Source of the DNA: Pyxicephalus adspersus
Lineage: Eukaryota > Chordata > Amphibia > Anura > Pyxicephalidae
Length of the DNA: 64,000 bases
Assembly: GCF_032062135.1 (NCBI RefSeq)
Contig: NC_092859.1
Location: forward strand, 41,864,259 to 41,928,258
Direction: 5' to 3'
In this document: piece by piece, positions 1 to 13,401 of the stretch
Position numbering within the stretch: the first letter of the stretch is position 1
Layout of the letters: each line of letters starts with the position of its first letter
Made by a program: the position numbers and the translations under genes
Notes under the pieces: model-generated
Database searches by the model: none
What the model was told of the DNA's origin: nothing
The model's input: the letters and a program-made list of their open reading frames with translations, nothing else

Positions 1-315
1 GTCGTTGGAAATGAACGACCGGACCGGCGGATCGGATTGGACGACGATCGTTGACCATCGTTCGTGTGTACGATCGTTCATTGATCGTCCATGGTCTGAG
101 CATGCGTGATGAACGAACGTTCGTTCACTTCCTGTCGTGCACGTCACTTCCTGTATCGCTCAAACGATCGCATCTATTGTGTGTACAATATCTACGAACG
201 ATCGTGTCGTTATCTGTATGTACAGGATCGGTGCTATACGATCGTTCGCAGATATCGTGCAGGATCGTTCGTCGTTCGTTTACCAACGATAATAATTGGA
301 AGTGTGTACGTAGCT
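1..315. mobile_element. Harbinger-like MITE, right part (runs off the window start)
   Basis: CG-rich acgatcgtt words recur throughout, and the end tgtacgtagct is followed by TTA (316-318), the pattern of the family at 13402, 16224, 32979 and 60709. The left end lies outside the window. It belongs to the longer version (about 425 bp) of the family. No coding capacity; the three reading frames here are chance. Confidence 0.65.
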
Positions 316-319
316 TTAG

Positions 320-1890
320 TTTTGTCTGTTTTTGTTTGCTGCCCCCTTTGGTGCAATGAATGGGGTCAGCATCACAATGGACAGCCAAACAGGTGTCTGT
401 GTGTTGTGGTAAAACGCATGGCAAGGCATTTTCTTAGTGAGAATGAAGGGTAACACAACGCTACCTCTCCCCCCCAGCCTCCAGGTTCACAGCTCAGCAT
501 TTACCTAAACCGGTTAGCCTAAATAGCAAATCTGTGGTTTACCCTTTCACAGGTAAAATACTTAGACAACCAACCCAGCTCTACTCTAACCATCTCCTGG
601 ACCCTAAACTGTTTTTCTATTTTCCATAACACAATGAAAGACAATTCTATATTTCCTGGAGCCTGACACTGGGTGCAATATACACATCATCACACACCCT
701 TCCCATCATGTGCTGTGACACCCTGTCACAATATATATGTTTGCCTGATGCTGTGCCTTTTTAGATGTGGCCTTATATAGAAATTGTTCTATATTTGTTT
801 AGTCTGCCAGTTTTCTGTGTATGACAGTATATAGTAAGCTTCCATTATAATTTCATATGAGTAAGCTGAAGATTGCTTAAGATTTAATCTTCTTCCAAGT
901 ATCATTTCCTCTCCAGCAAAGAAAGGCTAAATGTAATTTTGCAGAGTCTGTGCCCAGTGATCATGGGTTTTATGTACATAAAGTTATATAGCTGATGACT
1001 CACACATGTATATTACATTATTTGCATTACTGTTCTTTCCACTCATTGTTCTATGGGCCAGTGTGTTAAGGTCCTTTTGGCATGAAAACATGGCTCTATT
1101 TAAAGCTGTTTTTCAGAAAAATTCAGTTATTTCAATAAATAATTATTATATTATTAATTATTATAATAATTAATATATTATGTTATATTCAATAAAATAA
1201 CTAAACCTATGTTAAAAGCTTAACTGAAGTCACAGAAATGGAAATGCAGTTTAGTATAATTTTTTTACAGACAACCTCAATTTACTTGACTTCATCTACA
1301 CTTTTCTGGTACGGCAGCTGTACAGAAAGGATAAAGACTCATGTTGACAGGCGTTCTTGTCAGTTGCATGTATTTCCACCAAAAGACAGCTTTAAATGGA
1401 ACTTAAAAAAAAAAGAAACACTTACTGTCCACTGTTACTGGTGAAAAGTTTCCTCTGCAAATAGTCCCGTACTGCCTCTACTTTTCTCTTCTTTCTGGCT
1501 TGTCTCTGTTCTTGTTCACGTCACCTAAACTCTTACTGCACTCACTACTGTGTGAGATTGAGTTAGTCCCAGGTGACTGTGGGTTTCCCCTTCTGTTTGG
1601 ACCTCCACACAAACTCTTACACCCTATTCCAAAAGTCCCCTGATACACAAATCAGCTGTGCCATTTAAAATTAGATGATGGTAATGGGTCGCTGTGCTTA
1701 TTACTACACAACCCTACAGATACAGGGGATACATCACCTGAACTCCAAGATGAGTAGGTGGTATTTAGCAGACCACTGACAGATCACTTTATGGGCATTC
1801 AGAAATCCAACTGTGGCACCTATCTCTGCTTAGCAAAATAGCCTGTTTTATAGGAAAAATAGTAAATTAAGTGCATGGCCTTTGTGGTAT
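320..1890. other. Intronic sequence without recognised genes
   Basis: Holds the AT-only patch at 1130-1200 and otherwise no similarity I recognise. Short frames (for example near 1238-1444) lack domains and splice context. Confidence 0.5.
1130..1200. repeat. AT-only low-complexity patch
   Basis: A run made almost wholly of A and T with self-complementary taattattataataatta words. No gene signal. Confidence 0.8.
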
Positions 1891-2121
1891 TGGCGCCTTT
1901 CTGTTCTATGAAGAGGGGAATAGGAGGATGAACAACCAGCAACCTGCTGTGTTCTCTGCCATAGTAGAGTACAGCACTCATACCCAATTGGTTGTTGTTG
2001 TTGTTCATCAGTCTGCCAGGGTGAATTATTGAATGATGGTGGGGACCGCTGTACAAGTGCTTGGTTGGCCCCCCGTGACCATTTATCTTGGTGGACAATC
2101 ATCTGACGTGTGTATGTAGCT
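1890..2121. mobile_element. Harbinger-like MITE, degraded short copy
   Basis: The right end ctgacgtgtgtatgtagc is followed by TTTA (TTA 2122-2124), matching the family terminus. The body shares the short version's layout (ttctatgaagagggg, then ggacaatcatctgacgtg). The left end is not clear. Confidence 0.45.
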
Positions 2122-2221
2122 TTACATAAAATCAGTTGCTGGATAGATTCAAGTATTTATGCTAACAGCATGTAAATATTCACTCAAAGAGAATTTGTCA
2201 TAAAAAGAATGTGGATTTGCC

Positions 2222-2292
2222 TTTCTCAACCCTTTTAACATGGGGGAACCCTTGAAATAACTTTCAGGTTCTCAGAGAACCTTTTTTTAATA
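2222..2292. mobile_element. hAT-like terminal fragment
   Basis: ttctcaacccttttaacatg followed by ggggaacccttgaaataact resembles a common non-autonomous hAT end in frogs as I recall it. The rest of the element cannot be bounded. Confidence 0.35.
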
Positions 2293-5200
2293 CTATATCC
2301 ACAGCTCACAGTATATTAGTACCACAGCTTACCTTTTCTTTTGAAATTATTAGTTTTCTTTAAAAGCTGTAATTGTGTTATAATTTTTAAAAACTACTAC
2401 TACTTGCTGAACTTCTTTTACTTATAGTCGAGTCAGTCTCGCATCATCCTATCTTCCTTCTTCGTCCCAGTGGGGGCTGGACACCAGGTGCTGCCGTGTT
2501 CCTCCTCTTCTTTCTGGTTCTTCTTACTATGTTACCCAATCTTGCACTGGGCAGGCACGATCAGGTGATGCACTCATGGAAAATGTAAAAGAAAAAGTAT
2601 CAATCTCACTGCGTATGTGTGAAATCAGCATTTTTGTGTTTGTTTTAGAGTAGAAGAAAGCCCCCTCTTTGTACTCCAGGAGGCTACGGGCTTCCTTTTC
2701 AGTCTTTACTCCCCTTCAAATTATAAAAAAAAATACATTTGATATCTTATATAAATAGGTTATCTACCCTTTTATAGAACATAAACATGATGATAGGTTC
2801 CTTCAGTAACTAATATAATAAAATGTAGAATACTAATAAATATTGTGTACGTAAACTCTATAAAATGATTGAATCTAACATTAATGTGAAAGGGAATTGG
2901 GTAGCTGACTGTAAAAGATCTGGGGGTTCTGATGTTGAGTGTACTTCCAGTTGGATCTGATCAGAATTCTGATCACTTTCTATCCAAGAAAACAATCAGA
3001 AAGGGCAGAACATCATACGTAAGTGTGTTGTGTTTTAGGACTGATTGGAATATCAGTTTATCGATCATATGCTAAATTGTCACCAGATCTGCTCTTCTCT
3101 ACTAGGCCTAGGCAGGTTTTCCTCCTTTCCTTATTTCTGTATGTTTAAACATTTGTATTTTGGTCGATCCTAATGTGCATGTATATAAAAGGCATTCTTG
3201 TACAAAAGATTTTTTAGCAGTAGATTGCCCTTGAACAACTGACATGTATGCATGCATTTTTGTTTTTGTGTTTTAGTTCATGAAATGTTGCATTTATGTA
3301 TTTAACTCACTGTTGAGTTTCATATTCTCACTTGTTTGCTTTAGAAAGTGCGCTTATGACTGGATTATTGTTAGGCTTTTGTGGATGTTTTTAAGTCTGG
3401 GCTGTTCGTTATCATCTTTGGAAGATTATTAAAGATATGTTCCTTCTGCAAATATTATTATGTCAGTATTTGTTGACGTGAATCTTTGTTGTTAGATCAC
3501 CATCCTCTACCTTCTATAGTTTACATGTTAGCAGCCAGGAAGTCAATATGCAACCTCATTACCCCTATCAGACAATAAACATAATATAGTGACGAGAAGT
3601 TAGCAAACAATTCAACTGCTGAAAAGTTTTTAATACCTGAATGGAAATCTAAAGCAAAATGTTCATAACCTTCATCAGAGTTAATTATTGTGTTGAAATG
3701 CAGACTGCTCTCATGCTGTGCTATTCTTAGATGCACAGAAGTCTGTCTACCAAAAATGACCAGCCTGGCCCTTCAGTGTCCCAGTGATATGTTTTGACTT
3801 CTGAACCGAATCTTTCCATTACTTGCCTGTGTACCATGGATTGTCATTTATGTTGAAGTGGAAGCCCAGCCAGTATAGCCAGTATTCAGAATTATCTGTC
3901 CCACCTCTTCCATTCTTTATTTTATTTAGTTATGGAGGCTGAGCATCATCAAGTAGGTACCTGCAGGGTACTAATATCATCCACTTATAAAAATGCTACA
4001 ATGTATTACCATAGATTTCAGGAATTCTTTTTTTTTTTTTTTTTTTGCCCCCCCCACTAGTATTGTAAAGAAAATATTTTTTGGCTTAGGACACGTGTAG
4101 CTATTGAGCCAACTTCTGAATGGAAGGCAGACTTCATTTCACCAATGAGATTCACTTTCATATGTCTTGTGGCACACAGTAAAAGTATTAGGAGGAATTT
4201 TCCTATCTGACAGGGAAAACTCCACTTTCCAGCATCTGGAATTCTCATCAAGTCTGACTTTTCTTTTGGCATGACACCACAAGCAATCAAGTTGGCATGA
4301 TGACACCACGAACAATCTGCATTTCTAATTTTTGTACAGACCAAAGCCTTCTCTCTTTATTTGTAAGTGGACTTTTCCTGTAACTAAAGAATGAAGCTGC
4401 TATGAACTAGCAGCTCTGAGTACTTATTTGGCCCAGGCGCATAAAGTAATAATTTGCACATATCCCTTGTTTTGTGTTTTTTTTTTTTTTTCTTTAGTTT
4501 TCTTTAACTAAACCTGTCAACCTGTCTTTTTAACTTTGCCTATACTATAGCAAAGTAAAAGCTGTGATTCTGACCTTGCTTTCAGTCTTGTATGATTGTA
4601 CAAACTCTATTAAAAACTATTTAAATGAAGTCTTCTATTTTGTGCAAACTATGTGCAGCCCTCCCAGCCATGATCTGCCTGCATTGCACAGAGAAATACA
4701 AAGCCCCAGTAATTAAAAGGTTTTATTCAAAACTATAATCAGCAAATTGATGAGGTGTGAAAGGAGGAAGTAGGGAAAACAAAATATAAACAGATTAAAT
4801 ATCAGATTTAACAGGTTTGCTTTACAGGAGGCACCATATGTCGGTAATTAAGTGCTTGTTTTTCTCAAATTCCTTTTCCTGTACTGCTTGTTGGATTAGT
4901 ACTAATCATGCTATGGGGGGGGGCGGTGATGCCATGGCATACTGGGTATTTCCCAGATGCTGATTGTGGTGGCAGGTAAATTTAAAGGGGGGGTTATGGT
5001 TACTTATTTAAAGAAAACCTATATCTTAATCTGAATGCAATGTAATTCTATGCAAAATAAGCATAAGTAACTCCATAAATCAAAATGTATTTCCTGGGTC
5101 TTCACTAAACAAGATCTTCTATCTATAAATTCTAATAGAATAATTGCATTAAACCTCCAATGCAAGTTCAAATTTGACTGGTAGCTATAACTTACTGGAT

Positions 5201-8200
5201 TTTTATTACATTAGCTTCCTGTGAGAAGATAGCAAAGAGGGCATCTACAGATTCTGCCTAGCAATGTTTTGATGAAAGATTGAGCTACCCTGGAAATAGG
5301 GTACGGAGTTGCATTCAGGCAGCTCAGCCTAACGATACCATAAAATGGGCACTGCTATGCTGTCAGGTAGAGATTTGCTGTCATACACAAATAGTGATAT
5401 AGAACATCTGTTCTCAAAATAGTTGTATATTCAGTATTCTTCCCAGAAGTTTTTGAACTGGATGGAAAGAAGCTGTAGACAGGTGGCGGCCCTTGTATGG
5501 TGATCGAACTTTTCAGTAACCACCCAAAAACAGCTGGGTGGTGCACGGAGAACACTGTATATTGTATATATTATTATATTATGACACTCAAAAGTCAAAC
5601 CTCTTAGTGTTGGTGCCTTATGGGCTTATGACGATAGCCTCAGATCTCGATTTTTCTGAGATCTTTCAGATGGGTGCATAGGGCCTGCAGTTTTCTTGAA
5701 GCTTTTGACCTGCTTTAAACGAGTTTTGCATACTCGGAGTTCTAGGAGAAATGCTAAACCTGATTGATTCCTTAAAAATCCTGTAAACACTGGTCCTTTT
5801 TCTTACAAATCAGCCTTATTCTGACCGTATGTTTCTTATTGCTAAGAAGGGCAGTATTTCTTTATAGGTCTGGTCCAAGGCAGGCTTTACAAATCAGATG
5901 CCAGCCACGCAGACATACTTGTACTGGCACCAGCCTTGTCTTGGAGTGGTAATCATCAGACAGGAAAGTCCAGCAAACACAACAGATTTTTTTCAGTTAT
6001 AGGTTAGGTATGGCAGAGGAGTTTCAAGACGCCTGTTAAAATTTCACTCATTATCGATTTCTGGTTGGACTAGGCATTCACAAGTCTGTGGGCTGATGGA
6101 GCCATGGTGCAAACTCAATGCGGCTCCTTGGCAACTTTTCTGCAGTGTCTATCTGTACCCTGCAGGCTCCTCCATGTATCAGAGAATGATTATGTGAATG
6201 ATTCTAGGTATTAATAAATTAGCTAGGTACTATGTCTATACCACTGAATATGGGGAATAAATAAAAAGGATCATAAATTGAAGAACTGTACACCATTTTT
6301 GGCATAGAAAATGTGAGGAATTAAAACAGTCTTGCCCTTTACCTGGGTAAGATAAATTATGGAATCACTGCAGCAGATGGTTGCCTTTTTTTATTTTTTT
6401 TTGTCTGAAATCCCCTATAAGCTATCAGAAAAAAGCAAGCATTTGTTCGAGAATCTATCGAGGAACTGTAATTTTCTTATCAGTAATAATGAAACCTGTG
6501 GGAGCTGATGTGCTGTATATCCAGTTTAAAGCAATAGAAATAAAAGATTGCTGTGGCAGCAGTTCATTAGAACATGTGCTTTCCAGTTACTGTCAAAGTG
6601 CAGCTATGCTGGTGGCAGTAAGATTGACTTGCTGTAGTTATGCAACAGCTGATAACCTGTCTGTACACAATATAAAGGCACAGTAGTTAAAGGAACCTAC
6701 TGCATTTTTTTTTAGTACTCAGAATTCTATTTACTGCCAGCACTGTTTTTGTTTAGGTGTAAAGCTGGCATCTCCTGTTAGTGTTTTAGTACATATGTGT
6801 TCATTTACCACCATTCAAGCAATTGCATGGATGGTGCCCTCATTCTCTACAATGTCCCATATTCAATAGTAAGTCATATACCTGGGATCAGATAGTGAAG
6901 ATAATCAAAAACACAAATAAAAAAAATTATTGTGTTTAACACAGGATAATATCTGACATTATTATTAAAGGAAGACTGCCCTTTGCCCATGCAGGGCAAG
7001 GAAACAAGTTTACTTTCTAATAGGTCCCCTGCCTGCAAAAATAAAAAGTATTTCTTCTTTCCTTGGTTTTTTTGACATTCTGTTGTTTATGATCTTACTG
7101 GGTTGAATGAAGCCCCCCAATTACTCCCACACATACACAGACAATTACAATTTTGGAGTGCACGTCAAAGCAATCTTTTTTCCATTATAATTTACATTGC
7201 ACACCTTTACTGCTTTAGTAACTCAGCTCCAGTGACTTTAGGGAAAGTATTTAGTGTGAACAATAAATTGTGTTACTCATTGATGTAGAATATAGTTAAG
7301 TGCGTATTTGTTCACAGTCAGACCAAGGTTAGTAAAACCATGTGCTTCTAGCATGTCCTCTAAAAGCTTCTTACTTATAATGTTGGATAATTCTGTTCCT
7401 CTCGGTAATAAGTCAACATCATTTTTAATACAGTGAGAATTTAGTATTTTTGAGCTTGACTGTGGTGTGGCAAGACTTGAAAACCTGTATATTAATGATA
7501 TTATTATTACAAATTAGTAATAAAGTCACATTACCTTTCTAGTTACCTTATATTACCCTAATTTTACCTTCTATACCTTCTATATACCTAAACTTAAATA
7601 TTTCTTCTTTGAGCACTTTGTAGTGATTTATATATTTGAGAGCAGAGATATTTGCTTCCTACGTTTGCAGACTCTACTTCACCTTTGGAGAACTACTAAA
7701 AAGTTTTTCTTTACCGTTCCTTATTATGCGAGACGTGAAACCTTCAGACTTTAAAAACAATGACTAATCACTCATCTCAACAGCTGTGGAAAAGAAAGGA
7801 AGAGTGATTGCAAACTGATTGTTTGATCATGCTTGTACCTAATCAACAAATGCTACATTTATTAAATAACAAAATTGGGAAGAGAAAGCATTATAACCTA
7901 TGAATGTCATATTAAAAAAATATTCCAGGTAAACAATGCAGTAAGAATTGAAAATGTAAGCTAACTGAAAATGCATTGTATTCTTTCTATTATTGTTCTT
8001 CTTTGCAGAAATATGTGTCTACCAGCCTCCATGTAGACTGGAATCATTCAATTGAAATGATGAAACGGGAAACAATTTGCAAATAAAGTGTGCCCAATGA
8101 ACTTGTAGTTTTATCACAAAATTGTTTGTATGTACCTTTTAAAGTTTTTGTTTTGACACAGACATGCAAGTAAAACAGGTTCACATTGCAAGTGTGAATT

Positions 8201-8204
8201 CCTA
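2293..8204. other. Intronic sequence, mostly unrecognised
   Basis: Apart from homopolymer runs (4023, 4478, 4913 G-run) and a small agatctc hairpin at about 5642-5664, I see no gene or bounded repeat. An exon-like context near 8008 (ttcttctttgcag, then aataaa at about 8083) has no coding similarity. Confidence 0.45.
4023..4059. repeat. Poly-T then poly-C run
   Basis: About 20 T followed by gcccccccc. Could be a decayed retroelement tail on the minus strand, but nothing next to it identifies an element. Confidence 0.7.
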
Positions 8205-8913
8205 AAAAAGGTGTTTAAAGCTAAACCACCTTGCAGTCCCAGTGGGGACAGGTGGGAGCGTTGTGCCTTCACCTTTTTAGGGAATGGTCATGCGTGCCCA
8301 CTTATTTTGCAAAGAATTCTTTGGTGGTCCGCTGCTCTGGCAGACCCACCGCCTGTGGGGTCAGGAGAAGGACCCAGCTGGGGGTGGGGGTGCACCGGCC
8401 AGAGCCGCATACCACATCTCTCTAAACACAACCCACCCGGCAGGTTTGACCCTGCAGTGGAAGAGTGGGTGGGTTCTGATATCATGACGTCACTCTGGGG
8501 GAAGTTTCTTCCCCTTTGAGTGACACATAGGCAGGGGTGTAGCGGGACGGGCACATCATGGATAGTACTGTGCCCCCTCCTCTTTTTTTATGACTATACC
8601 CCTGCTCCCAGGTTTGAATCTTGATTTGAACACTATCTGCAGAACACTATCCAGGCAGACCAGCGGAACACGTCCCCGTACAAGTCCCAGGCGCAGGGAG
8701 GTCGGCATGCTGTGTCCCTGGACACAACCCATCCACGCTCCTCCCCATTGCAGGTTTAGATCTGCGATTGGAGAGTGGGTGAGGCTACGTCACGATGATG
8801 TCAATCTGGGGGAGATTTCTCCCCCTTTGATTGACACCCAGCTTCCTGCGCATGCACGGTCAGTAGCCGGTGATTTTAGTGGTCTGCGGAACCAAAAAGG
8901 TTGGCGACCACTG
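8205..8913. mobile_element. hAT-like composite repeat with internal direct duplication
   Basis: A GC-rich block ending aaaaggttggcgaccactg, a hAT-type terminus. It contains two diverged direct copies of about 105-118 bp: 8427-8530 and 8723-8840, each running from cacaaccca through gagtgggtg, tgacgtca-like and gggg-aga/agtttcttcccc to attgacac. A small MITE sits between them. The left terminus is not resolved, and the reading frames here (on both strands) show no protein similarity. The sequence after the right end is ctctaaac, but I found no matching duplicate at the left edge. Confidence 0.6.
8532..8604. mobile_element. Tiny MITE (73 bp) nested in the hAT-like composite
   Basis: Terminal inverted repeats caggggtgtag and ctatacccctg match at 10 of 11 positions. 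It separates the two direct copies of the host repeat. No target duplication could be made out. Confidence 0.6.
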
Positions 8914-8921
8914 CTCTAAAC

Positions 8922-11900
8922 AGTTCTAGTTCTTTGGTCTTCTTTGGCAGCCACGATCAGTGACTCATTTAGATCTCATTTAGATCCAACAGATTCATTA
9001 CTTTCTGACAGCCAAGCAGTTAGCATTTTCAGAAGGAAGTCTTACCCCATGTTTGTATCACTACAGGTTTCATTTAGGAAAATTCTAGTGAGCAGAAATG
9101 TATGCTGTTCACATAAGTTCACTGATGTAGCAGTGCTTGTCTGCTTTTTGGTAGTGGCAGAGTTAACAGAGTTAAGCTATTTTTCACTGTACATAGTAGT
9201 GGCCTGGTTTCTGGCAGGCCTGCAAAAACACATTTCAGGCCCCCAGTGAGAAAAGAATTTCCTCTGCAGAAGCTGAGGTGTTCAGTTTATTTTCCTATGC
9301 TGGAAAAATTGTCTGCAGTACATAATGTGCGTTCTGTTTATTGCAGCATAAGGAAGGAGTGGAGTTTCGGGTGGGAGTAGGTGGAAGAAAGCCTTGTGCT
9401 ACATATGCTTTCATATTAGGGGAGGAATGGAAGGCTGTCCTGGAGGCTCAGATTCTACCATTTCCACCTACTACTGAGAATATCCCACAGATTATTACCC
9501 AGGCCTAGGACAGAACTGAACTGAAAATAAATTGATAAAACACACATTTATTAACAGGGAACTTGTCAGCACTACCAGTCGACATTATTTGTGTTTTAAC
9601 AGATGTAAAACAAAACAAAAAAAAATGCTTAAATGACCTCTCCATATTCTGTGCATATTCTTGTCAATGACAGTGACTGTGAAATGCCATTGTTACCCTG
9701 AATGGTGGAGGCACCTCTGTGCCCATGCAAGTACTGAATATATAAAGAATAATATTTAGGGCTACATTGTGGCTGCAACGATGCTCAGGGAGAGAGGGCT
9801 AAAGGAAAAGGTTGGCATGAAGCTTGCTGTACAGCTACATTTCTTTATGTCACTTGAGAACTGTACAGGGTTTTTTGAAGTCTTCTTACAGGAATATCTC
9901 CTCTATTCTGTTCAGTTGATTGTGTGTTTTCTTTTACGCAAGGACTGCATTGTTAATTTGTAGCATATATGAAAGGGTGCTGAAGCATCAGTGAGAATTC
10001 ACTATAACAAACTGCTCATTCATTTTGTTAGTCTTTTTAAGTATCTTTCCTCTTTGTAGAAACCTTTATTTTCTTGCATTGACACATAATGTTACAGAAC
10101 ATGCAGATCCCTCTCATTGCTAGAACATCAACAATACCTTCCTAAATGTGTGTGTAGACAAATACAATTATGTCAGTGAATTGGATTGTGAGGCTGTCAA
10201 GGTGCTCCTATTTCAACTCCTTGTCATATATAGGGAACCAAAAGCACCTTTGTTTTAAGACTCTTCAGAGACTCTTCATTACATTCCCTAAAACAATCTT
10301 TTATGATCATTCCAAGTTATGTGACATACCCTGGATTGCCCCATTAATTGCATTGTGCAGCACATTACTCCACATTATATACTCTACAACCCTCCATTCT
10401 CATACTTTTGTACTGCATTATGTATCTCATTTATCATAGTATTGTAATTTTAATAGACAAAAGATATTCATCCTTGTCACCCAATGTCCCATACCACTGT
10501 TAGGTAATGCTTTACCTAACAGCAGAAGCTGATACAAGGGAGCACATAGAAACTATGGCCTAGGAACCAAGCTAGCCCTATCATAGTAGAAATAGATCTC
10601 TCTGGGCTTAAGAAAACATACTGCTCATGGTGCCGCATTCATTGGTAGGGATGTTAAAACTGTGTGTTCCCTAACAACATGGATGTTATGACACTCCAAA
10701 CACCTTCTAGTTTTGCCTTTCTCATATGGTGACTTGACATGCAAAGGAGGTTAACACAGGAAGACTGCACACTTGTTGATGGGTGGATTGCTGGTCTAAG
10801 CAGAGGAGCTGGCACTTATATGAGGAAGTAAACTGATTATGGCACAAAAGCAGCAGTTCTGCAGTGATGACAGGTTCAGGATTTGTCATTGCTGCCTCAG
10901 AAGAAAGTGCCATCTTTGTCACTGGCTCTATGACAAAATTTCAAGAGGACAACAATCCTCTTCAACCATTAATGATGTAGCTCCTGCACATACGGCATTT
11001 CTCTTTTGTCAATCAGCTTTACCTCTTGGTGACTTTTCAGAATCAATCAAGGCCACCAGGCCTTTTTGTCAAGTAAGTGTGCATTGCAACCAGATAAACT
11101 AAGTTTACTGCCAGAACCTTTGTAGTGAGAGCACAGACACTTACTTATTATGGTAAGTCATACCCAGCGATTTTTGTGCTAATTTGCTTGGAGATGCAGT
11201 ATATGTAACATTCATGTTTCACATACTACAGAGTAAATACTAAGATAAAGCAAGGTGACATTTTAATAGGGCAGTTTAATATTTGTCACTTGTATCAAGA
11301 AACTTTTTGTTACTTGTTGTCAAGTAACTATTTTTCAGTATGCATTTGACCAAAACTCATTGCTAGGACTCTGCTAGAGATTATTTAACCAAAAGTATTG
11401 CATCACTGTAACCTCAGATTAAGGTACACATTAACTACATTTGCTAATTCCATATCTCTGCCAAAAAAATATTGACTTCTGGAACGGAGCAGGCCACTTG
11501 GAAATATATAGTGATGTTTTATATAAAAAAGTAAAGTTGCTGTTTATGAAAAGCTTCAACTAATTCTCTCCAGAGCTGTGAATATATTTGCATTGTTTTT
11601 ATTGTTCAAGAATACCTTTTAGGTCTTCTCTTCTGCTGAATTGTTTTTGAGTAAACCCCTCTTGAAAATGATGTATACTATGTATACCGGTCCATAATCT
11701 TTATGCATATTGGATGTCAATAAACACAAGGTTTTCTCTCTTCACTTCCGATATGTCTCAATATTACTTAAACTATTGTGAAGTTCAAAACTGACAAAGA
11801 CAACAGAACAAGCTAAACCAACTAAAAAATGTTGACCGGTATAAAGTAATGTTCCCACATATACTTGCAACAGCTTGCATGCTGCAGATGTGCATTCCCA

Positions 11901-12280
11901 ACTGACTAAGTCTCTATACTTTCTGGTAGTGTCAGAGGTTGACTTCTCTCCCCTCTTTCACATTTCTCTTGGCTAGTAAGGCAGCCCAACATAGAGATCA
12001 GGCGGTAGGAATGGCAATTCTACATGTAAGAAACAGTATTTGGAACATTTTTCTTTGGTTTAGGTACAAGGCATATATTTGTGTTCTCTGCTGTGATTGT
12101 TGGCTTCCAGAGCAATATAATAAGTTATGTTCTGCAGTAGCCCTAGGTAACGTATGGCTACCTTTAGTGGATTCTTCCCAGGCCTTCAGTTTTGCCCAGT
12201 GGTTGAAAGAAAACAATAGTAGTAGATCAACCAATTCATAAAAGGCACACCTTTTACAGTGTTTTTTTTTTTTTTTATTG
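8922..12280. other. Intronic sequence without recognised features
   Basis: AT-rich, unique-looking. The longest frames are about 100 codons with no recognisable domain. Nothing supported as a gene or repeat. Confidence 0.45.
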
Positions 12281-12286
12281 GAAGGG

Positions 12287-12400
12287 GGTGGAGCCGCATG
12301 AAAACTAAATGTGAATGTTACTTAACTATGAATGTTACTTAACTATGGCAGAGAAAAAACTATGGTGGAGCCACATGAAAACTAAATGTGAATGTTACTT
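12287..12400. repeat. 37-bp direct repeat pair enclosing a 17-bp tandem duplication
   Basis: A 37-bp unit starting ggtggagccgcatgaaaact occurs at 12287-12323 and again at 12364-12400 with one difference. At the end of the first, aatgttacttaactatg is repeated exactly in tandem (12314-12330, 12331-12347). A poly-T run (about 12261-12276) precedes it. Confidence 0.9.
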
Positions 12401-12589
12401 CACATGCCTCCTTCCATACCAGATAGGTAAAGCATCTCTTTTTATATGTATTTGATCTGTGCATTTATGTGTTTGTCTAGAAATTTCACGGCAGACTACA
12501 GAAGTCATCATATGACAACCACATACTTCACAACAACTTGGGGCTCCTTTCCATTTGCTTGTTCTATCTAGTTTTTTTCATAGTTTCAG

Positions 12590-12906
12590 GGGTTAGCACT
12601 CCGGCCTTTGCAGCGCTAGGTCATTGGTTCGAATCCCAGCCAGGACACTATCTGCATGGAGTTCTCCCCGTGTCTGCGTAGGTTTCCTCCGGGTACTCCG
12701 GTTTCCTCCCACATCCCAAAAACATGCAGTTAGGTTAATTGGCTTCCCCCTAAAATTGACCTTAGACTACATTAATTACATATGTCTATAGTAGGGACAT
12801 TAGATTGTGAGCTCCTTTGAGGGAAAGTTAGTGACATGACTATGGACTTTGTACAGCGCTGCGTAATATGATGGCGCTATATAAATACTGTGTAATAATA
12901 ATAATA
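12590..12906 (+). mobile_element. tRNA-derived SINE with L2-like tail (copy 1)
   Basis: Head ggttagcactccggcctttg retains the end of a pol III A box, and ggttcgaatccc near 12625 is a B box. The body (ctccccgtgtctgcgtaggt, aaaacatgcagttaggttaa) is followed by the tail gtacagcgctgcgtaatatg ... gcgctatataaatactgtg and (TAA)n. The first bases of the tRNA-like head are missing. The tail matches the LINE at 17290-18303, its probable source of mobilising enzyme. Confidence 0.8.
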
Positions 12907-13401
12907 GTTTTATTCACTGTCAGATTCAGTGACACTGGACAGTCTATAATTTTCCAGTAGCCTTCAGAGTAATACTAAACTGCTCCAAAAATCAGCTCAC
13001 GTATTGGTAGCTCCAAGCACAATCTATGGCTTTTGAAAAGCAAGCTAACAAACTTGTTCTTTTACAACCACTTTATGCATTTTCATTTGTTTTTGTGTTA
13101 GTTGTGAATTTCAGGTACATGAATTAGTTGTCAATCCTTTAACTAGATTATTTTCTTTTCAAGTTTTTCTGTTGTAATGAGGTCATGCCCCAAATGTTTG
13201 CTTTTTCTGCTGTATCTCATTATTTCAGAACATACTACATACATAATATAGATGTATTCAGATGGTTCAAAAGTAAGTGTTTGTTGCTGTGCCGCCTCCG
13301 CTGTTACTTCTATTTTTTATTTTGCCTGTCAAAAGATTTTTTCTATTCAATCTTTTAAATAGTATATTATTATTATATTATAAACATTTATCGACTACTA
13401 A

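Noticed and set aside
51..453. Three overlapping frames of about 100 codons at the window start
   Set aside because: They lie within a CpG-rich Harbinger-like MITE and have no domain.
8008..8100. Possible terminal exon: ttcttctttgcag acceptor then AATAAA
   Set aside because: No coding similarity, and single splice-like and AATAAA words are common by chance in AT-rich intron.
12590..12640. tRNA-like A and B boxes
   Set aside because: They belong to a SINE head; no acceptor stem or cloverleaf can be formed.
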